Below, one piece after another: positions 51,401 to 62,917 of a DNA stretch of 64,000 nt. Location of the stretch: positions 1 through 64,000 of the forward strand of contig NZ_FMWR01000003.1 in NCBI RefSeq assembly GCF_900103085.1, in the 5' to 3' direction. The stretch is from Gilliamella mensalis. Its GTDB lineage: Bacteria; Pseudomonadota; Gammaproteobacteria; Enterobacterales; Orbaceae. A program made the position numbers and the translations under genes. The notes beneath the pieces are model-generated. The model saw nothing but the letters and a program-made list of their open reading frames with translations. It searched no databases and had not been told where the DNA came from. Within the stretch, counting starts at the first letter, position 1; each line of letters opens with the position of its first letter.

Positions 51401-52829
51401 GATCAAATTGATTAATTGCGGCATCAGATACACTTAATTTTTGTTCAAGTTCAAGAACTTGTTCGGTTATCTCTTTTTGCTTTTCATCAAACGCGGCAAA
51501 GTGATCTTCGATATTGCTAATACCTAGTTTTGGTAGCTGACATAATGACTGCGCATTTTTTAATGCCTGTAAAGCCTGTTGGTATTGAATTGCTCGTGTT
51601 TGTTGAACATCCAGTGCTTGCTGATAATCCGCTAACTGTGTTTTGATTTCATCGACTTCTTGCTCTGTTTCGTTGACCTGATCACGGTAAACTTGGTACT
51701 GTTCATTCGCTTCAAGTACCACTTCGTTTTGTTCTTCAAGCTTTAAGCTTAAATCATCTAAATCAGCTTGATAACGGTCAATTTTTTCTTGTTGGCGTAG
51801 CGCTGTTTGCGCTAAGTTGAAGTGATCATTAGCGGCCTGTAAGTCGGTTTCTAAATCGCTTTGCGCTTCTTGATATTCTTTAAGTTCTTTCGCCATTTCA
51901 ACTTGGCGGTATTGATTGCTAATAAGCAGATCTTGCGTTTTAAACATATCGCGACGCAAGCCAAGCACAGATTCTATATGAACTCGGCGCTCGTTAGCAT
52001 GGCGCATATAATCAGCCGCGACATAATTGGTTGATTCGGTAATTAGATGTTTGAATAAATCACGATCGGATTGTGTAACTCGAATCGCTTCTAATGTCAT
52101 TCTATTTTCACGAAGTGCCGCTTCCATATCTTGAAAAGCTTTACGCACACCACCATTTTCAGGTAATAAATAATCACGCAGTGAACGTGTAATGGCGCTT
52201 GAAATACCACCATAAAGTGAGGCCTCGATCAGACGATAATATTTACTTCTATCTGATGGAGAGCGTAAACGTTTTGGTAAAATACCAAAATCAAACATAA
52301 CCGAATGATAATCAGTAATAGAATTAAATTGTTTGAAAATAATTCCTTCCATCGATTCGACTTTATCTTTTAGTTCTGGTAACGATAAAATGCGAGCCTG
52401 TTTGTCATTGAGTCGTTCTGTTACCAATTCTGTTGGACTTATACCAATAGGTAAACCTTGCAGTAGAAATGGTTTGATATCGACTTTTTTATCCCGACCG
52501 GCAACTTGTTGTAAGCGGACACCACAAATAATGCGTTGGTTACGAGAATTAATCACATCCAGCATTGAATAACAAACACCCGGTTTTAACTTACCATGCA
52601 AACCTTTATCACGTGAACCCGATGTCGCCCCTGCTTCAGTTGTATTTCTAAAGTGTAATAAGGTTAAGTCGGGAATTAATGCGGTTACAAAAGCCGCCAT
52701 CGTGGTTGATTTACCAGCCCCATTACCACCCGATAGCGTTGTGACTAATTGGTCTAGCTCAAAAGTTCGCGCAAAAAAACCATTCCAGTTAATTAGCGTT
52801 AATGAGTGAAATTTACCGTGTCCAATCAT
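48411..52829 (-). CDS. mukB: Chromosome partition protein MukB
   Basis: A 1472-residue SMC-like ATPase that organises and condenses the chromosome with MukE and MukF. The N-terminal head has Walker A in [16 protein letters not shown] (34-42). Long coiled coils (about 280-640 and 810-1150) surround a hinge. The C-terminal head has the signature [13 protein letters not shown] and Walker B in [11 protein letters not shown]. Length is close to E. coli MukB (about 1486). It starts two bases after the mukE stop. Confidence 0.98.
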   Translation of the reverse strand: MIGHGKFHSLTLINWNGFFARTFELDQLVTTLSGGNGAGKSTTMAAFVTALIPDLTLLHFRNTTEAGATSGSRDKGLHGKLKPGVCYSMLDVINSRNQRIICGVRLQQVAGRDKKVDIKPFLLQGLPIGISPTELVTERLNDKQARILSLPELKDKVESMEGIIFKQFNSITDYHSVMFDFGILPKRLRSPSDRSKYYRLIEASLYGGISSAITRSLRDYLLPENGGVRKAFQDMEAALRENRMTLEAIRVTQSDRDLFKHLITESTNYVAADYMRHANERRVHIESVLGLRRDMFKTQDLLISNQYRQVEMAKELKEYQEAQSDLETDLQAANDHFNLAQTALRQQEKIDRYQADLDDLSLKLEEQNEVVLEANEQYQVYRDQVNETEQEVDEIKTQLADYQQALDVQQTRAIQYQQALQALKNAQSLCQLPKLGISNIEDHFAAFDEKQKEITEQVLELEQKLSVSDAAINQFDRAYQLVVKLVGDVTRSDSFVAAKEALRQWPSQCYQAEHAEHLQLQLDELEQRFFEQKEAESLLIQFCKRINRPVNYDELDDLKAELEVQLDENAERANESSEKRIEFRQELEQIQSKIADYRQKAPLWLKAQDALIALQEQTSERFNNSQDVTQHMQKLLEKERLLVAERDQISFRRNQLDVQIEQLNQPSGVDDGRLSVLSERFNGVLLSEIYEDVTIDDAPYFSALYGPARQAIVVPDLSLVKQQLESLTTSDEDYPEDIYFIEGDPSSFDDSVFDCEEMNKSVLVKTGERQWRFSSFPSVPLFGRAAREVHLEKLSAERDELHERYATISFDLQKLQRIEQNVGQFIGQYLAVAFDIDPEAEAQKLATRRTEIERQLSSQESLDQQNQQQVINCKEQLATVNKLVAQMHLLADEDLADRVDELREQLAEAQESVQYVNRNCNTVSELEPIVAVLQSDPEQNESLREHYNTVKAQQQTIRQQVFALTEVMQRRAHFSYEDSAGMLSENSDLNEKLRSRLEVVEAQRTDARSQMQQYQDKYNQYNQTLASLKSAFETKRDMLHELQKEIEQIGVKADAITEERARVRRDEIHQKLNSNRQHCTSLEKQLIMCESEMTQMQKRLTQTLRDYKQLREQVVQAKAGWCLVLRLVKENSVERRLHRRELAYLSADELRSMSDKALGSLRLAVNDNEHLRDVLRLSEDPKRPERKIQFYIAVYAHLRERIRQDIVKTDDPIEAIEQMEIELSRLTEELTSREQQLAISSKSVSNIIRKTIQREQNRIRMLNQGLQAVAFGQVNGVRLNVNVREAHSTLLAALADEQNEHQDLFSNNRITFSEALAKLYQRLNPHIDMGQRTAQNIGEELLDYRNYLEMDVEVNRGADGWLRAESGALSTGEAIGTGMSILLMVIQSWEEESKRLRNKDILPCRLLFLDEAARLDAKSIATLFELCERLEMQLIIAAPENISPEKGTTYKLVRKVINNQEHVHVVGLKGFA

Positions 52830-52831
52830 GT

Positions 52832-53620
52832 TTATTCTGTCTCCTCATTAACGTCTTCTTGTTCTTCGCTGTTATCATTAAAAGTCAGCGATGATTCAAT
52901 TTTAATTGCTTCACCATCTCTGATTAAGCGCAACTGCGCTTCTTGCGCATCATCGCTACTACGCACATCTGCCCCAAAGCGAAAGATAGCTTCATTGATA
53001 CGAAAGCGATTGCTATCATTACCAATGATAAAGAAAATCATGCCTAAACGACGCAAGCGATTTAAAGCTGTTTTGACTTTATCAAATAGCTTTTGACGAT
53101 CTAAGTCAGAACCTGTTGAACGTTGGTTGACTAATTTAAGTAATTTATTTTCATCAGCTAACGAAACCAGCTCATCAAATAGCTCTTGTAAGGTAAAAAT
53201 GCCCTCATGAGCCAATCGTTCCGGACTTAAATATAAATAACAAAGTACTTTGCCAACAAGCATATCAAGTTCAGATAATACCGACCGTGGAATCAATGTT
53301 GTTGAACGAGGACGAAGATAAAAAAATCCTTCAGGGGCACGGATTAGCTCAACATTATAACGTTGATAAAATTGTTCAAGCTCAAGTTGGAAATCCATCA
53401 GAAAAGCATGATGATCAAGCTCATCAATACCAATATGGCGACCTGAACGTAGTAAGCTATCGAGTTCAGGAAAGATCGGATTAGCAATTGCTTGAGCCAA
53501 CTTAGCTGGCATATATTTTTCGATGGTCACTTGAGAACTAGTGGCTATGCGTCCCATAACTTCATCAAGATGATGTGCGGTTTGTTGTGTTTGAAAATCA
53601 TTAGTATCTATTGATGACAT
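52832..53620 (-). CDS. mukE: Chromosome partition protein MukE
   Basis: A 262-residue winged-helix subunit bridging MukF and MukB. The core matches E. coli closely, including [19 protein letters not shown] and [19 protein letters not shown]. It ends with an acidic tail. I place the start at the ATG at 53620 (MSSIDTND), giving a 20-base overlap with mukF. The frame is open further but enters mukF coding sequence. Confidence 0.97.
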   Translation of the reverse strand: MSSIDTNDFQTQQTAHHLDEVMGRIATSSQVTIEKYMPAKLAQAIANPIFPELDSLLRSGRHIGIDELDHHAFLMDFQLELEQFYQRYNVELIRAPEGFFYLRPRSTTLIPRSVLSELDMLVGKVLCYLYLSPERLAHEGIFTLQELFDELVSLADENKLLKLVNQRSTGSDLDRQKLFDKVKTALNRLRRLGMIFFIIGNDSNRFRINEAIFRFGADVRSSDDAQEAQLRLIRDGEAIKIESSLTFNDNSEEQEDVNEETE

Positions 53621-54923
53621 GTGCTTGCACCTTAGCTCCATAATCGTTAATAGGTTTCCATTCAGCAGGGATTCCGGATAGATCATCTTCAGCAATACCA
53701 AGACGAATAGCCTGATCAATGAATAACCTTGCAATATCAAAATGCTGCTCACGTGGGAATTGAGCTAAATAGTTATAAATGGTAATCCCCATATCAAGTG
53801 GTTTATTTTCTTGTTTAAAAACCAGTAAATTTTTCTCGATATGTGCAATAATATGTTCTTGAATCTCTTCAATCATTTCAAATTCAAGTTCAGATGGTAA
53901 CTCGCCTGTTACTTCTGCATCATATAAAGCCAATTCTTCATCACGCATATCAAGTAAACGATCGGCATTTGCAAAAGTGAGCGCCCAAGGCAAATCAAAA
54001 TATCCTTGAATAGATTTACGTAAACGCTGCGAAAAAACGCGGTTTTTATCTAAATCAATTGCAGTACGAATAAATTTATGAACGTGGCGATCATAACCTA
54101 TCCATAGATCTATCGCCTTTTGCCCCCAACTAATAATCCGGTCAAGTTTACCCTGTAAATCCATAATTAAATTGTTAATCTTATCAAGATTAGGATTATC
54201 CAATATTGCATCTTGAATCAGAAGAAGGCTAGCTTGTAGCTTATCCCCTGCTGCGGCTAATGTATCTTGTAATTCTCGCAATGTTGTCGATGTTTCGGTG
54301 AGTAAACCTTCACAACTGCTAATTGCCACTTGCCAATCTTGGCTTAATAAAGCTGAAATATTTTGTTTCACATCAGCCTGCTGCTCATCCATGACACGTT
54401 GCGTGATATCAATGCTGTCAAAAATCTCAGCAACTGAATATTTTAAAGGTGCAAAAACGTTTCGATGCCAATGCAGCTCATCACCACCTTCAAGCGCAGC
54501 ATCGGCTGCACGTTTTAGCTCTTGTGCAACAATAGAAAGCTGAAGAGATAAACGTAAGGTAGAAAACTCTCGCTGACGAATATAATAATCAGTAATACCT
54601 ATTCCCAATGGTGTCAAACGATAGATAGAAAACCCATCGGTCATTTCACTGGTAAATCGAGTAATAAAACGTTGGCGCACGAGATCATTTATCGCATTGT
54701 TAGCTCTAACTGTTATCGTCTCTTCACTCTGTTGAAAAATTTGCGATACATGGCGAAAGGCATCAATTAATTCAGCTTCCGTCATTTCACCATCAAACCG
54801 TTCACTATTTAATACTGCTATTGCTAATAAAAAAGCGAGCCGTTCAACAGGCAATGAAATCGAAAAATCATTTTTTTTTGCCCAAGCAACCAATTCTGGC
54901 ACTGATTGGGAAAAATCAATCAT
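53601..54923 (-). CDS. mukF: Chromosome partition kleisin MukF
   Basis: A 440-residue kleisin with an N-terminal winged-helix dimerisation domain ([22 protein letters not shown]), a helical middle and a C-terminal domain that binds the MukB head. It is first gene of mukFEB. The methyltransferase gene cmoM, which precedes mukF in E. coli, is missing here, and pntA lies divergently instead. Confidence 0.97.
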   Translation of the reverse strand: MIDFSQSVPELVAWAKKNDFSISLPVERLAFLLAIAVLNSERFDGEMTEAELIDAFRHVSQIFQQSEETITVRANNAINDLVRQRFITRFTSEMTDGFSIYRLTPLGIGITDYYIRQREFSTLRLSLQLSIVAQELKRAADAALEGGDELHWHRNVFAPLKYSVAEIFDSIDITQRVMDEQQADVKQNISALLSQDWQVAISSCEGLLTETSTTLRELQDTLAAAGDKLQASLLLIQDAILDNPNLDKINNLIMDLQGKLDRIISWGQKAIDLWIGYDRHVHKFIRTAIDLDKNRVFSQRLRKSIQGYFDLPWALTFANADRLLDMRDEELALYDAEVTGELPSELEFEMIEEIQEHIIAHIEKNLLVFKQENKPLDMGITIYNYLAQFPREQHFDIARLFIDQAIRLGIAEDDLSGIPAEWKPINDYGAKVQAHVINRY

Positions 54924-55241
54924 AAATAATCCTTAATTCAAGGAGAACGAAATCGAAATATACCGAAGAGGTTTTATCTCTGTGTAGTATAAATAAAAAT
55001 GCTATCAATTATATAACAATATAGCGTAAATTTGTAATGGAATTCATCGTAAGACTTAAAACTATATTATTTAAATTATCGCTATTTAGATATAGCCTTA
55101 TAATAATATTAATTAATAAATATCACTAAAATAATTTAAAATCTTATTTCTTGAATAAAAAATAGATTCCCTACTCGCACAGAAACCTATTTATGCTAAA
55201 ATCAATATACATTCTATAAACTAACATAAGGACGTAACGAC
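54924..55241. promoter_or_regulatory. Divergent promoter region of mukFEB and pntAB
   Basis: About 320 very AT-rich bases between divergent start codons. It must contain both promoters. I cannot assign -35/-10 pairs with confidence and see no palindromic operator. Confidence 0.5.
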
Positions 55242-56774
55242 ATGCATATCGGTATACCTAAAGAACGGTTAGCCAATGAAGCTAGAGTTGCAGCAACTCC
55301 CCTGACTGTTGGACAACTGTTAAAACTAGGCTTTACAGTTTCCGTAGAACAAGCCGCTGGACATGCTGCTCATTTTGAAGACCAAGCTTTTATTGATGCT
55401 GGAGCCACAATTCAAAACACACAAGACATTTGGCAAAATGATCTTATTTTGAAATTTCATGCACCAACCGACGATGAAATTGCTTTAATGAAAGAGGGAT
55501 CAACCCTTATCAGTTATATTTATCCAGCTCAGCATAAAGAATTATTAGAAAAATTAGCAGCTAAAAATATTACTGTAATGGCTATGGATTGTGTACCACG
55601 TATTTCACGCGCACAATCTTTAGACGCGTTAAGTTCAATGTCTAATATTGCTGGTTACCGTTCAGTTATCGAAGCTGCAAATCAATTTGGTCGATTCTTT
55701 ACAGGTCAAGTTACTGCTGCAGGTAAAGTCCCGCCAGCTAAAGTATTAGTTATTGGCGCAGGTGTTGCTGGTCTTGCAGCAATTGGTGCAGCAGTGAGTT
55801 TAGGTGCAATTGTTCGGGCTTTCGATACCCGTCCTGAAGTTGCCGAACAAATTAACAGCATGGGAGCCGACTTTTTAGAGTTAGATTTTGAAGAAGAAGC
55901 TGGTTCTGGCGATGGTTACGCTAAACAGATGTCAGCTGCTTTTATTGAAGCTGAAATGGCCCTGTTTGCTGAGCAAGCAAAAGATGTTGATATTATTATC
56001 ACAACAGCATTAATTCCAGGCAAGCCTGCACCAAAACTTATTTCTAAAGAGATGGTTGAATCAATGAAACCGGGTAGCGTTATTGTTGATTTGGCTGCAT
56101 TAACTGGTGGTAACTGTGAATTGACTAAACCAGGTGAAGTTTTCGAAACAGATAACAATGTAAAGATTGTCGGTTATACTGATTTAGCTAATCGTATGCC
56201 AGCTCAAGCATCACAACTTTATGGAACAAACATTGTTAACTTATTAAAACTACTTGCAAAAGAAAAAGACGGTAATATTGATATCAACTTTGAAGATGTC
56301 GTCATTCGTGGTGTAACGGTGGTTAAAGATAAAGAAATAACTTGGCCTGCACCGCCAATTCAAGTATCTGCTCAACCTCAGAAAAAAACAGTTGAACCAA
56401 TTGCAAAAGCAGAACCCAAACCAATGGATCCCCGTAAAAAATATGGTATTTTAGCATTGGTTCTCATTGCTTTCTTCTGGCTTGCTAACTCTGTTCCTGA
56501 AAGCTTTTTAGGTCATTTTACCGTATTTGCATTATCTTGTGTTGTTGGCTATTACGTAGTATGGAATGTTACACACTCTTTACATACGCCACTGATGTCC
56601 GTAACTAATGCGATTTCAGGGATTATATTAGTCGGTGCAATATTACAAGTCGGTGATGATAATGGCTTAACTACGGCAATTGCCTTTGTTGCTATTTTGA
56701 TTGCTAGTATCAATATTTTTGGTGGATTCTTTGTTACTCAAAGAATGCTGAAAATGTTCCAACGTGGTAAGTAA
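55242..56774 (+). CDS. pntA: NAD(P) transhydrogenase subunit alpha
   Basis: 510 residues, the E. coli length. The NAD(H)-binding domain I spans about 1-380, with [32 protein letters not shown] and a long mobile loop. A Lys/Pro-rich linker leads to three or four membrane helices (about 405-505). With PntB it couples proton entry to hydride transfer from NADH to NADP+. AAGGACG precedes the ATG. Confidence 0.97.
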   Translation: MHIGIPKERLANEARVAATPLTVGQLLKLGFTVSVEQAAGHAAHFEDQAFIDAGATIQNTQDIWQNDLILKFHAPTDDEIALMKEGSTLISYIYPAQHKELLEKLAAKNITVMAMDCVPRISRAQSLDALSSMSNIAGYRSVIEAANQFGRFFTGQVTAAGKVPPAKVLVIGAGVAGLAAIGAAVSLGAIVRAFDTRPEVAEQINSMGADFLELDFEEEAGSGDGYAKQMSAAFIEAEMALFAEQAKDVDIIITTALIPGKPAPKLISKEMVESMKPGSVIVDLAALTGGNCELTKPGEVFETDNNVKIVGYTDLANRMPAQASQLYGTNIVNLLKLLAKEKDGNIDINFEDVVIRGVTVVKDKEITWPAPPIQVSAQPQKKTVEPIAKAEPKPMDPRKKYGILALVLIAFFWLANSVPESFLGHFTVFALSCVVGYYVVWNVTHSLHTPLMSVTNAISGIILVGAILQVGDDNGLTTAIAFVAILIASINIFGGFFVTQRMLKMFQRGK

Positions 56775-56791
56775 AAAGGAGAACATAAATT

Positions 56792-58186
56792 ATGTTAAGT
56801 AATGGAATTATTCAAGCTGCTTATGTCATTGCTGCGTTACTTTTTATCTTCAGCTTACGCGGTCTGTCTAATCAAGAAACTGCTAAATCAGGTAATATTT
56901 ACGGTATGATTGGTATGGCAATTGCACTTATCGCAGCAGTTGCTAGTATTAAAGGTGGATTACACTGGATCGTTATAGCAATGATTATTGGTGCAACTAT
57001 TGGCTTATATCTTGCTAAAAAAGTTGAAATGACGCAAATGCCAGAACTTGTTGCGCTACTTCATAGCTTTGTGGGAATGGCAGCGGTGCTAGTTGGCTTA
57101 AATAGCTTTTTAGATCCTCACATTCAAAATTTTCACGGCGGTGAACTAACTGTACATCTAGTAGAGATTTTTGTTGGCGTCTTTATTGGTGCAGTAACCT
57201 TCTCTGGATCTGTAGTCGCGTTTGGTAAGTTAAATGGACGCATTAGCTCAAAACCATTATCCATTCCAAATAAACATTATTGGAATCTAGCTGCAATTGT
57301 TGTCTCGATCATTTTAATGTTTACTTTTGTTGAAGTAAAAAATGGTGCCGGTGCAACAATTAGCTTGTTGATCATGGCTATTATTGCTTTTGTATTTGGC
57401 TTCCATCTTGTTGCTTCAATTGGTGGTGCTGACATGCCAGTGGTTATTTCAATGCTAAACTCTTATTCTGGTTGGGCAGCTGCTGCTGCAGGCTTTATGC
57501 TAGGGAATGATCTTCTTATTGTCACTGGTGCACTAGTAGGTTCGTCTGGCGCAATTCTTTCATATATTATGTGTAAAGCAATGAACCGTTCATTTATCAG
57601 CGTTATTGCTGGCGGGTTTGGTAGTGATGGCAGCTCAACCAGTTCATCTGATGAAGAACAAGGTGAGTACCGTGAAATGCAACCTGCTGAAGTTGCACAA
57701 ACATTAAAAGAAGCTCGTTCAGTTATTATTGTTCCTGGATATGGTATGGCTGTTGCACAAGCCCAAGGTGCAGTAAGTAATATTACAGAAAAACTACGTG
57801 CAATGGATATTGAAGTGAGATTTGGTATTCACCCTGTTGCAGGACGTTTACCTGGGCATATGAACGTATTATTAGCTGAAGCGAAAGTGCCATATGATAT
57901 CGTTCTTGAAATGGACGAAATCAATGATGACTTCCCAGAGACTGATGTTGTTTGGGTTATTGGTGCAAACGATACTGTTAACCCAGCGGCAGAAGAAGAT
58001 CCAAATAGTCCAATTGCTGGCATGCCTGTTCTTGAAGTTTGGAAAGCAAAAACGGTTGTTATTTCTAAACGCTCAATGAATACTGGTTATGCAGGTGTAC
58101 AAAACCCACTATTCTTTAAAGAAAATAGCTATATGTTATTTGGTGATGCTAAAGATAGTGTTGAAAAAGTATTACAAAACCTTTAA
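56792..58186 (+). CDS. pntB: NAD(P) transhydrogenase subunit beta
   Basis: A 464-residue subunit with eight to nine membrane helices (about 5-260). The NADP(H)-binding domain III follows (about 290-464), with [34 protein letters not shown] and [20 protein letters not shown]. It lies 17 bases after pntA, with an AAAAGGAGAA site. A strong stem follows. Confidence 0.98.
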   Translation: MLSNGIIQAAYVIAALLFIFSLRGLSNQETAKSGNIYGMIGMAIALIAAVASIKGGLHWIVIAMIIGATIGLYLAKKVEMTQMPELVALLHSFVGMAAVLVGLNSFLDPHIQNFHGGELTVHLVEIFVGVFIGAVTFSGSVVAFGKLNGRISSKPLSIPNKHYWNLAAIVVSIILMFTFVEVKNGAGATISLLIMAIIAFVFGFHLVASIGGADMPVVISMLNSYSGWAAAAAGFMLGNDLLIVTGALVGSSGAILSYIMCKAMNRSFISVIAGGFGSDGSSTSSSDEEQGEYREMQPAEVAQTLKEARSVIIVPGYGMAVAQAQGAVSNITEKLRAMDIEVRFGIHPVAGRLPGHMNVLLAEAKVPYDIVLEMDEINDDFPETDVVWVIGANDTVNPAAEEDPNSPIAGMPVLEVWKAKTVVISKRSMNTGYAGVQNPLFFKENSYMLFGDAKDSVEKVLQNL

Positions 58187-58200
58187 TGATTAATTCATTA

Positions 58201-58228
58201 ATATACTGCGGCTTCCGCCGCAGTATAT
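58201..58228. terminator. Bidirectional terminator after pntB
   Basis: A perfect 12-bp stem (ATATACTGCGGC / GCCGCAGTATAT) with a TTCC loop, followed by TTTCT on the plus strand. It sits between convergent pntB and the hydrolase gene and could serve both. Confidence 0.85.
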
Positions 58229-58243
58229 TTCTAAAATAGGCAC

Positions 58244-59272
58244 TTAATTTAAATTCGCTTTAGCTAAAAAATCGATTATTTGATCCGTTATTTCACGGTG
58301 TATCTCTGTCCTTGTGCGATTCCCACCATCTTTACAAATAATTGCTTCTCCTTTAGCATCTTGCTCTAAAATATCTATAGCGCCTGATTTACAAATTTGC
58401 ATGAAACTAAAATGCATTGCATCAGGGATAACAATATAAGTTGATAATGATTTTGAAAGAAACTGTTGTAAATAACCAGATTCTAGCTCTACATTCGTAT
58501 CACCAACATCAATACCAGCACCAATGATTAAAGAAGGAACAGTAATATTTTTCAAACTATCTGCAGTAAATCCTCTAACTAATCCAGCATCTAAAGAAAT
58601 AAATGACTTTATTCTCGGATCTGACATGTTTTTATTTAATTGTGGGTTATCTAGTCCAAGTTCATTTACTAACTGGCAAGCTTTTAAATGTGAATGTATA
58701 GTGCAATCTTGTTTAAAAAGGTTCGTATCAAACCTTGCTCCGGCAAGTGCAGCTACTGTCCAACCGCCAAGAGAATGCCCAATAGATGAAATTTTATTCA
58801 TATCAATATAGTTTGCCAAAATCTCATCTATTTGTAACGCATCAATAGTTTTACTTAGATCTTGAGGACGTAACCACAATTTAGTAGATTGAGTAATATC
58901 TTTATTAAAATAAGTAGTTCCAGGATGATTCGGTGCAGCAACAATATATCCTTTATCTGCCAGTTCATAAGCAAGCCAATTTAAATTTTGCCAACTTCCT
59001 CCATAACCATGCGAAATAACAATTAAAGGATGTTGACGATAATTTGAAATAGGTACAGCATCAGGAATAACTTTAGAACCATAAAAAATGGCATTATCGC
59101 CAATAGTTACTGCTCTTTGTTGAGCATTGGTCGGATACCATATTGCAATATTTAAAGGTCTACTGTCTTCTTTGTTATAATAGATTTCCTTAAATCCCAC
59201 ATTTGAATAAGCATAGTTGAAAAAGGGAAAGGACAAAATAAGCGAATAAAGAAAAAAGTATAGTTTAGTCAT
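58244..59272 (-). CDS. Secreted alpha/beta hydrolase (dienelactone hydrolase/PAF-acetylhydrolase-like)
   Basis: A 342-residue protein with a signal peptide (MTKLYFFLYSLILSFPFFNYAYS, cleavage near 23). The mature part shows IVISHGYGGSWQN (oxyanion region), APNHPGTTYFN, the nucleophile Ser167 in SSIGHSLGGW, and a late histidine in PDAMHFSFMQIC. The fold class is clear. The substrate (an ester or lipid in the periplasm or outside) is not. It appears monocistronic. Confidence 0.78.
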   Translation of the reverse strand: MTKLYFFLYSLILSFPFFNYAYSNVGFKEIYYNKEDSRPLNIAIWYPTNAQQRAVTIGDNAIFYGSKVIPDAVPISNYRQHPLIVISHGYGGSWQNLNWLAYELADKGYIVAAPNHPGTTYFNKDITQSTKLWLRPQDLSKTIDALQIDEILANYIDMNKISSIGHSLGGWTVAALAGARFDTNLFKQDCTIHSHLKACQLVNELGLDNPQLNKNMSDPRIKSFISLDAGLVRGFTADSLKNITVPSLIIGAGIDVGDTNVELESGYLQQFLSKSLSTYIVIPDAMHFSFMQICKSGAIDILEQDAKGEAIICKDGGNRTRTEIHREITDQIIDFLAKANLN

Positions 59273-59463
59273 GAAATTAATTTCTATTTAACAATGTTTC
59301 TCTTTTTTTAATGCTATAGTATGAATGACAAAAACACAATAAATAGTAAAAATCAGTAATTAGTAGATATTCTTATTGAAAATAATTAATTGCTAAACAG
59401 CATAAAATTTTAATATTACGACCAAATTAGAATTTTGAAATTGGATTTGAGGTAGTATAACGA

Positions 59464-60108
59464 TTAATGACTATCTTTTTTAATTTGTTCTTTATGATAA
59501 AGATAATAGGCACCACGTGAAACCATTCTTAATTGAAAAATAAGATCCTCAATTAATTTTTGACGTTGAATTATGTCAAAATCAATTGCTTCGGCACCGG
59601 CATTAAAAGCAATAGTAACCATTGCTTCTGCTTGAGCTTCGTTGTAATGATGAGGCATTTTATTAGCGTTATCAAGATAATCAACAAGTTCAAAAATAAA
59701 GTGTTGAATTTCACGAGCGATAGCAGAACGAAAAGCAGATGACGTTCCTGCTTTTTCGCGAAGAAGTAATAAAAAGACTTTGGGATTTTTATCAATAAAT
59801 TCAATAAATGTGGTGACTGATGTCCGTAATACGCTACCGCCTTTTTCAATACGTTTACGTGCTTGGCGCAATAATTGGCGAAGAGTTAAACCGCTTTCGT
59901 CAACCATGGCTAAACCCAACTCATCCATATCTCGAAAATGGCGATAAAACGAAGTAGCCGCGATACCTGCTTCACGAGCTACTTCTCGTAGACTTAAACT
60001 AGCGAAACCTTGCTCAGCATTAAGTTGATTAAATGCTGCGTCGATTAAATTACGGCGAGTTCTCTCTTTCTGTTGAGCTCTAATGCCACCTGTCTTGATA
60101 TTTTTCAT
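59464..60108 (-). CDS. fabR: Unsaturated fatty-acid repressor FabR
   Basis: A 214-residue TetR-family repressor. [20 protein letters not shown] and [15 protein letters not shown] with [14 protein letters not shown] match E. coli FabR along the DNA-binding domain. [15 protein letters not shown] and [11 protein letters not shown] continue the match in the ligand domain. FabR controls fabA/fabB by sensing the unsaturated to saturated acyl-thioester ratio. It follows oxyR in the same direction, but the sthA and yijD neighbours of E. coli are absent. Confidence 0.94.
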   Translation of the reverse strand: MKNIKTGGIRAQQKERTRRNLIDAAFNQLNAEQGFASLSLREVAREAGIAATSFYRHFRDMDELGLAMVDESGLTLRQLLRQARKRIEKGGSVLRTSVTTFIEFIDKNPKVFLLLLREKAGTSSAFRSAIAREIQHFIFELVDYLDNANKMPHHYNEAQAEAMVTIAFNAGAEAIDFDIIQRQKLIEDLIFQLRMVSRGAYYLYHKEQIKKDSH

Positions 60109-60147
60109 TTGATAGCTTAATTCTAATATTTTATCCCTAACCTACCA

Positions 60148-61074
60148 TTAATTAGCTACTTTTAATAATCGTTCTTTTTCTTCAAGTACTTTTGGCATAT
60201 GTTCGCGGATAGTTTTCGCTATAGTTTCATAACGTGAACGCAATGGCGAGCCAGGGCGGTAAATTAAAGTAATACTTCGTGATGGTACTGGATCTGTACA
60301 TGGAATATAGCAAATATTATCACGAATTCGTTCGTTTGGCGCAGCTAGCTCTGGAAATAAAGTGATACCACGACCGGCAGAAATCATACTCCGAAGCGTT
60401 TCTAAACTAGTTGCTTTGAACTGTTTATCTTCATCGATACCAACTTGAAAACAATACCCCATTGCATGATCACGTAAACAGTGACCGTCTTCTAACATTA
60501 AGAATTTTTGCCCTTTTAAACCGGATAATTTAATACTCTTTTTACTAGTTAGCTCGTTATTAGCAGGAACAGCCAAAAACATAGGCTCCTCAAATAAAGG
60601 CAATTCAATAAATTGAGCAGTCTCTTTAACTTGCGCAACAATAGCACAATCAAGTTTTCCACTTTCAAGCTGAGCAACAATATTAGCAGTTTGCGCTTCG
60701 TGCAAATAAAGTTCTAATTGAGGAAAAGACTCATGTAACACCGTAATAACATGAGGTAAAAGATAAGGAGCAATGGTGGGAATCAATCCTATATGCATTG
60801 GTCCTGACATCTCTTCACCTTGACGGCTTGCCATCTCTTTTAAAATTTGAATATTACGCAAAATCTCTTTGGCTTGCTCAACCAACATCATACCCGTTTG
60901 TGTAAATAATACTTTGCGGCTAGTACGTTCTAATAACATTACGCCTAATTCATCTTCTAATTTTCTAATTTGACCACTAAGAGTTGGTTGACTCACATTG
61001 CAAGCATCTGCTGCTTTACGAAAATGGCGAAATTCAGCTAACGAAACAAAATATTCCAAATCACGAATATTCAT
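60148..61074 (-). CDS. oxyR: Hydrogen-peroxide-sensing regulator OxyR
   Basis: A 308-residue LysR-family regulator. The winged helix starts MNIRDLEYFVSLAEFRHFRKAA. The redox pair is Cys199 and Cys208 (DGHCLRDHAMGYC), the same numbering as E. coli. Peroxide forms the disulfide and activates catalase and peroxidase genes. It is 39 bases upstream of fabR, so the two may be co-transcribed. Confidence 0.97.
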   Translation of the reverse strand: MNIRDLEYFVSLAEFRHFRKAADACNVSQPTLSGQIRKLEDELGVMLLERTSRKVLFTQTGMMLVEQAKEILRNIQILKEMASRQGEEMSGPMHIGLIPTIAPYLLPHVITVLHESFPQLELYLHEAQTANIVAQLESGKLDCAIVAQVKETAQFIELPLFEEPMFLAVPANNELTSKKSIKLSGLKGQKFLMLEDGHCLRDHAMGYCFQVGIDEDKQFKATSLETLRSMISAGRGITLFPELAAPNERIRDNICYIPCTDPVPSRSITLIYRPGSPLRSRYETIAKTIREHMPKVLEEKERLLKVAN

Positions 61075-61507
61075 AATGTCCCCAATAAGTTATTAGTTAA
61101 TAGTATATACTCAGACAACTTCTATATGTAACGTTATAACAAATAACATTAAAAAGCGCTTCATAATTTCTTAAACTACAATGCCTTATAAATTATATTC
61201 AGTGAAACAAATAAGTAAAGAGAAGTCCTAAGTATGTTTTATTATATTTTAATCAACTAGTTACAATCTAGCTAGAGCAAAATAGAATTTATTGTTTTTA
61301 ATTAGATATTACTAATATTACTATATTGACTACTATTGTTGATAATTATATTAAAAAAATCAAATATAATATTAGGTCATCGTAGAAAAAGATGATCTCA
61401 TCGATAAAAATATCCAATTTTAAGAAACATGGAAACTTATTATCAATTACGATATAATCGCACACTATGATTGTTATTAAGCCAAAAAACACTTTTTGAG
61501 GTGCGCT
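61075..61507. other. Intergenic region between oxyR and pcnB
   Basis: About 430 AT-rich bases between divergent genes. E. coli encodes the OxyS RNA divergently from oxyR, but I find no recognisable OxyS structure or terminator here. The final bases hold the pcnB ribosome site GAGG (61498-61501). Confidence 0.4.
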
Positions 61508-62842
61508 ATTTTTAAACAAGTTTCACGTTTTTACCAAAAGTTTTTTCGTCGTGAAGGTCAACAAAAAATTGGTTATTTGTCCATTCCATGCAATGAACAT
61601 AATATATCCCGTAAAGAAATTAGTGAAAACGCATTAAAAGTCCTTCATCGATTAAATAAACAAGGCTACGAAGCTTATTTAGTTGGTGGATGTATTAGAG
61701 ATCTCATCTTAGGCAAAACGCCAAAGGACTTTGATATCACAACTAATGCAACACCAGAACAAGTTCAGAAAATTTTCCGTAACTGTCGCCTAGTTGGAAG
61801 ACGATTTCGTCTTGCTCATATCATGTTTGGTAAAGAAATTATAGAAGTAGCGACTTTCCGTGGAGATCATGACTCACAAGACAAACAAAACAATATTTCT
61901 AAACGTTCACAATCAGGGATGTTGTTACGTGATAATGTTTACGGAACCATTGAACAAGATGCAATGCGTCGCGATTTCACCATGAATGCGCTTTATTATA
62001 ATGTAAATAATTTTACCTTACGCGATTACTGCGGAGGATTGAAAGATTTACAAAAAGGTATTATTCGATTAATTGGCGATCCGCAAACACGTTATCGAGA
62101 AGATCCAGTTAGAATGCTAAGGACTGTCCGTTTTGCTGCAAAACTGAATATGAAAATTGAGCCAACTACTGCTGAGCCAATTAAAGATCTTGCGCCATTA
62201 TTGAAAAATATACCTTCTGCTCGACTTTTTGATGAGTCTCTTAAATTATTACAAACTGGAAATGGTTATAAAACTTACAAGTTACTAAGAGAATATTGTC
62301 TTTTCGAACAACTATTTCCTATTATTGAGCATTTGTTTGTCAATAATCAAAACGGTTATTTAGAAAAAATCATTGAGCAAGTTTTAAAAAATACTGATTA
62401 TCGTATTGCAAACAACAAGCGAGTCAATCCTGCATTTCTATTTGCTGCATTTTTCTGGTACCCAATTATTGAACAAACACAAGCAACATGTATCGAAAGT
62501 GGCTTACCATTTCATGATTCGTTTTCGATGGCAATTAACGAAGTGCTCAGTGAACAATGTAAAAGCATTGCCATACCTAGACGTTTAACCAGTGTAATGG
62601 CAGATATTTGGCGTTTGCAATTACGTCTAAAAAAACGAGATGGCAAACGAGCATTTGTTATTTTAGAACACCCGAAGTTTAGAGCTGCTTATGACCTTTT
62701 AGAAATGCGGGCTTCAATCGAAAAAGGAGAACTTTTAGAATTAGCTAAATGGTGGGATGAGTTTCAATATACTTCTGTTGAAAAAAGAGTCGTGATGGTA
62801 AAACAGCTTAATAAAATGAATAAACGCAAAGTGAAACGCTAA
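61508..62842 (+). CDS. pcnB: Poly(A) polymerase I with apparent AUU start
   Basis: A 444-residue nucleotidyltransferase that adds 3' poly(A) tails and promotes RNA decay. The catalytic carboxylates are in KDFDITTNA (about Asp74, Asp76), followed by [34 protein letters not shown] and [20 protein letters not shown]. No ATG or GTG is available near the N-terminus. The E. coli protein begins FTRVANFCRKVL after an AUU initiator. Here ATT at 61508 opens [13 protein letters not shown] in the same place, six bases after GAGG. A TTG at 61496 overlaps that site and is less likely. Confidence 0.9.
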   Translation: MFKQVSRFYQKFFRREGQQKIGYLSIPCNEHNISRKEISENALKVLHRLNKQGYEAYLVGGCIRDLILGKTPKDFDITTNATPEQVQKIFRNCRLVGRRFRLAHIMFGKEIIEVATFRGDHDSQDKQNNISKRSQSGMLLRDNVYGTIEQDAMRRDFTMNALYYNVNNFTLRDYCGGLKDLQKGIIRLIGDPQTRYREDPVRMLRTVRFAAKLNMKIEPTTAEPIKDLAPLLKNIPSARLFDESLKLLQTGNGYKTYKLLREYCLFEQLFPIIEHLFVNNQNGYLEKIIEQVLKNTDYRIANNKRVNPAFLFAAFFWYPIIEQTQATCIESGLPFHDSFSMAINEVLSEQCKSIAIPRRLTSVMADIWRLQLRLKKRDGKRAFVILEHPKFRAAYDLLEMRASIEKGELLELAKWWDEFQYTSVEKRVVMVKQLNKMNKRKVKR

Positions 62843-62917
62843 TTTTTAATTCGCACTTTTATAAATAACCGCTATAATGCTGTAATTAAAATAATCATAA
62901 TAACTTTTTAATCATTG

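Noticed and set aside
61075..61495. OxyS small RNA divergent from oxyR
   Set aside because: Expected by analogy with E. coli, but no OxyS-like stem-loops or terminator could be recognised.
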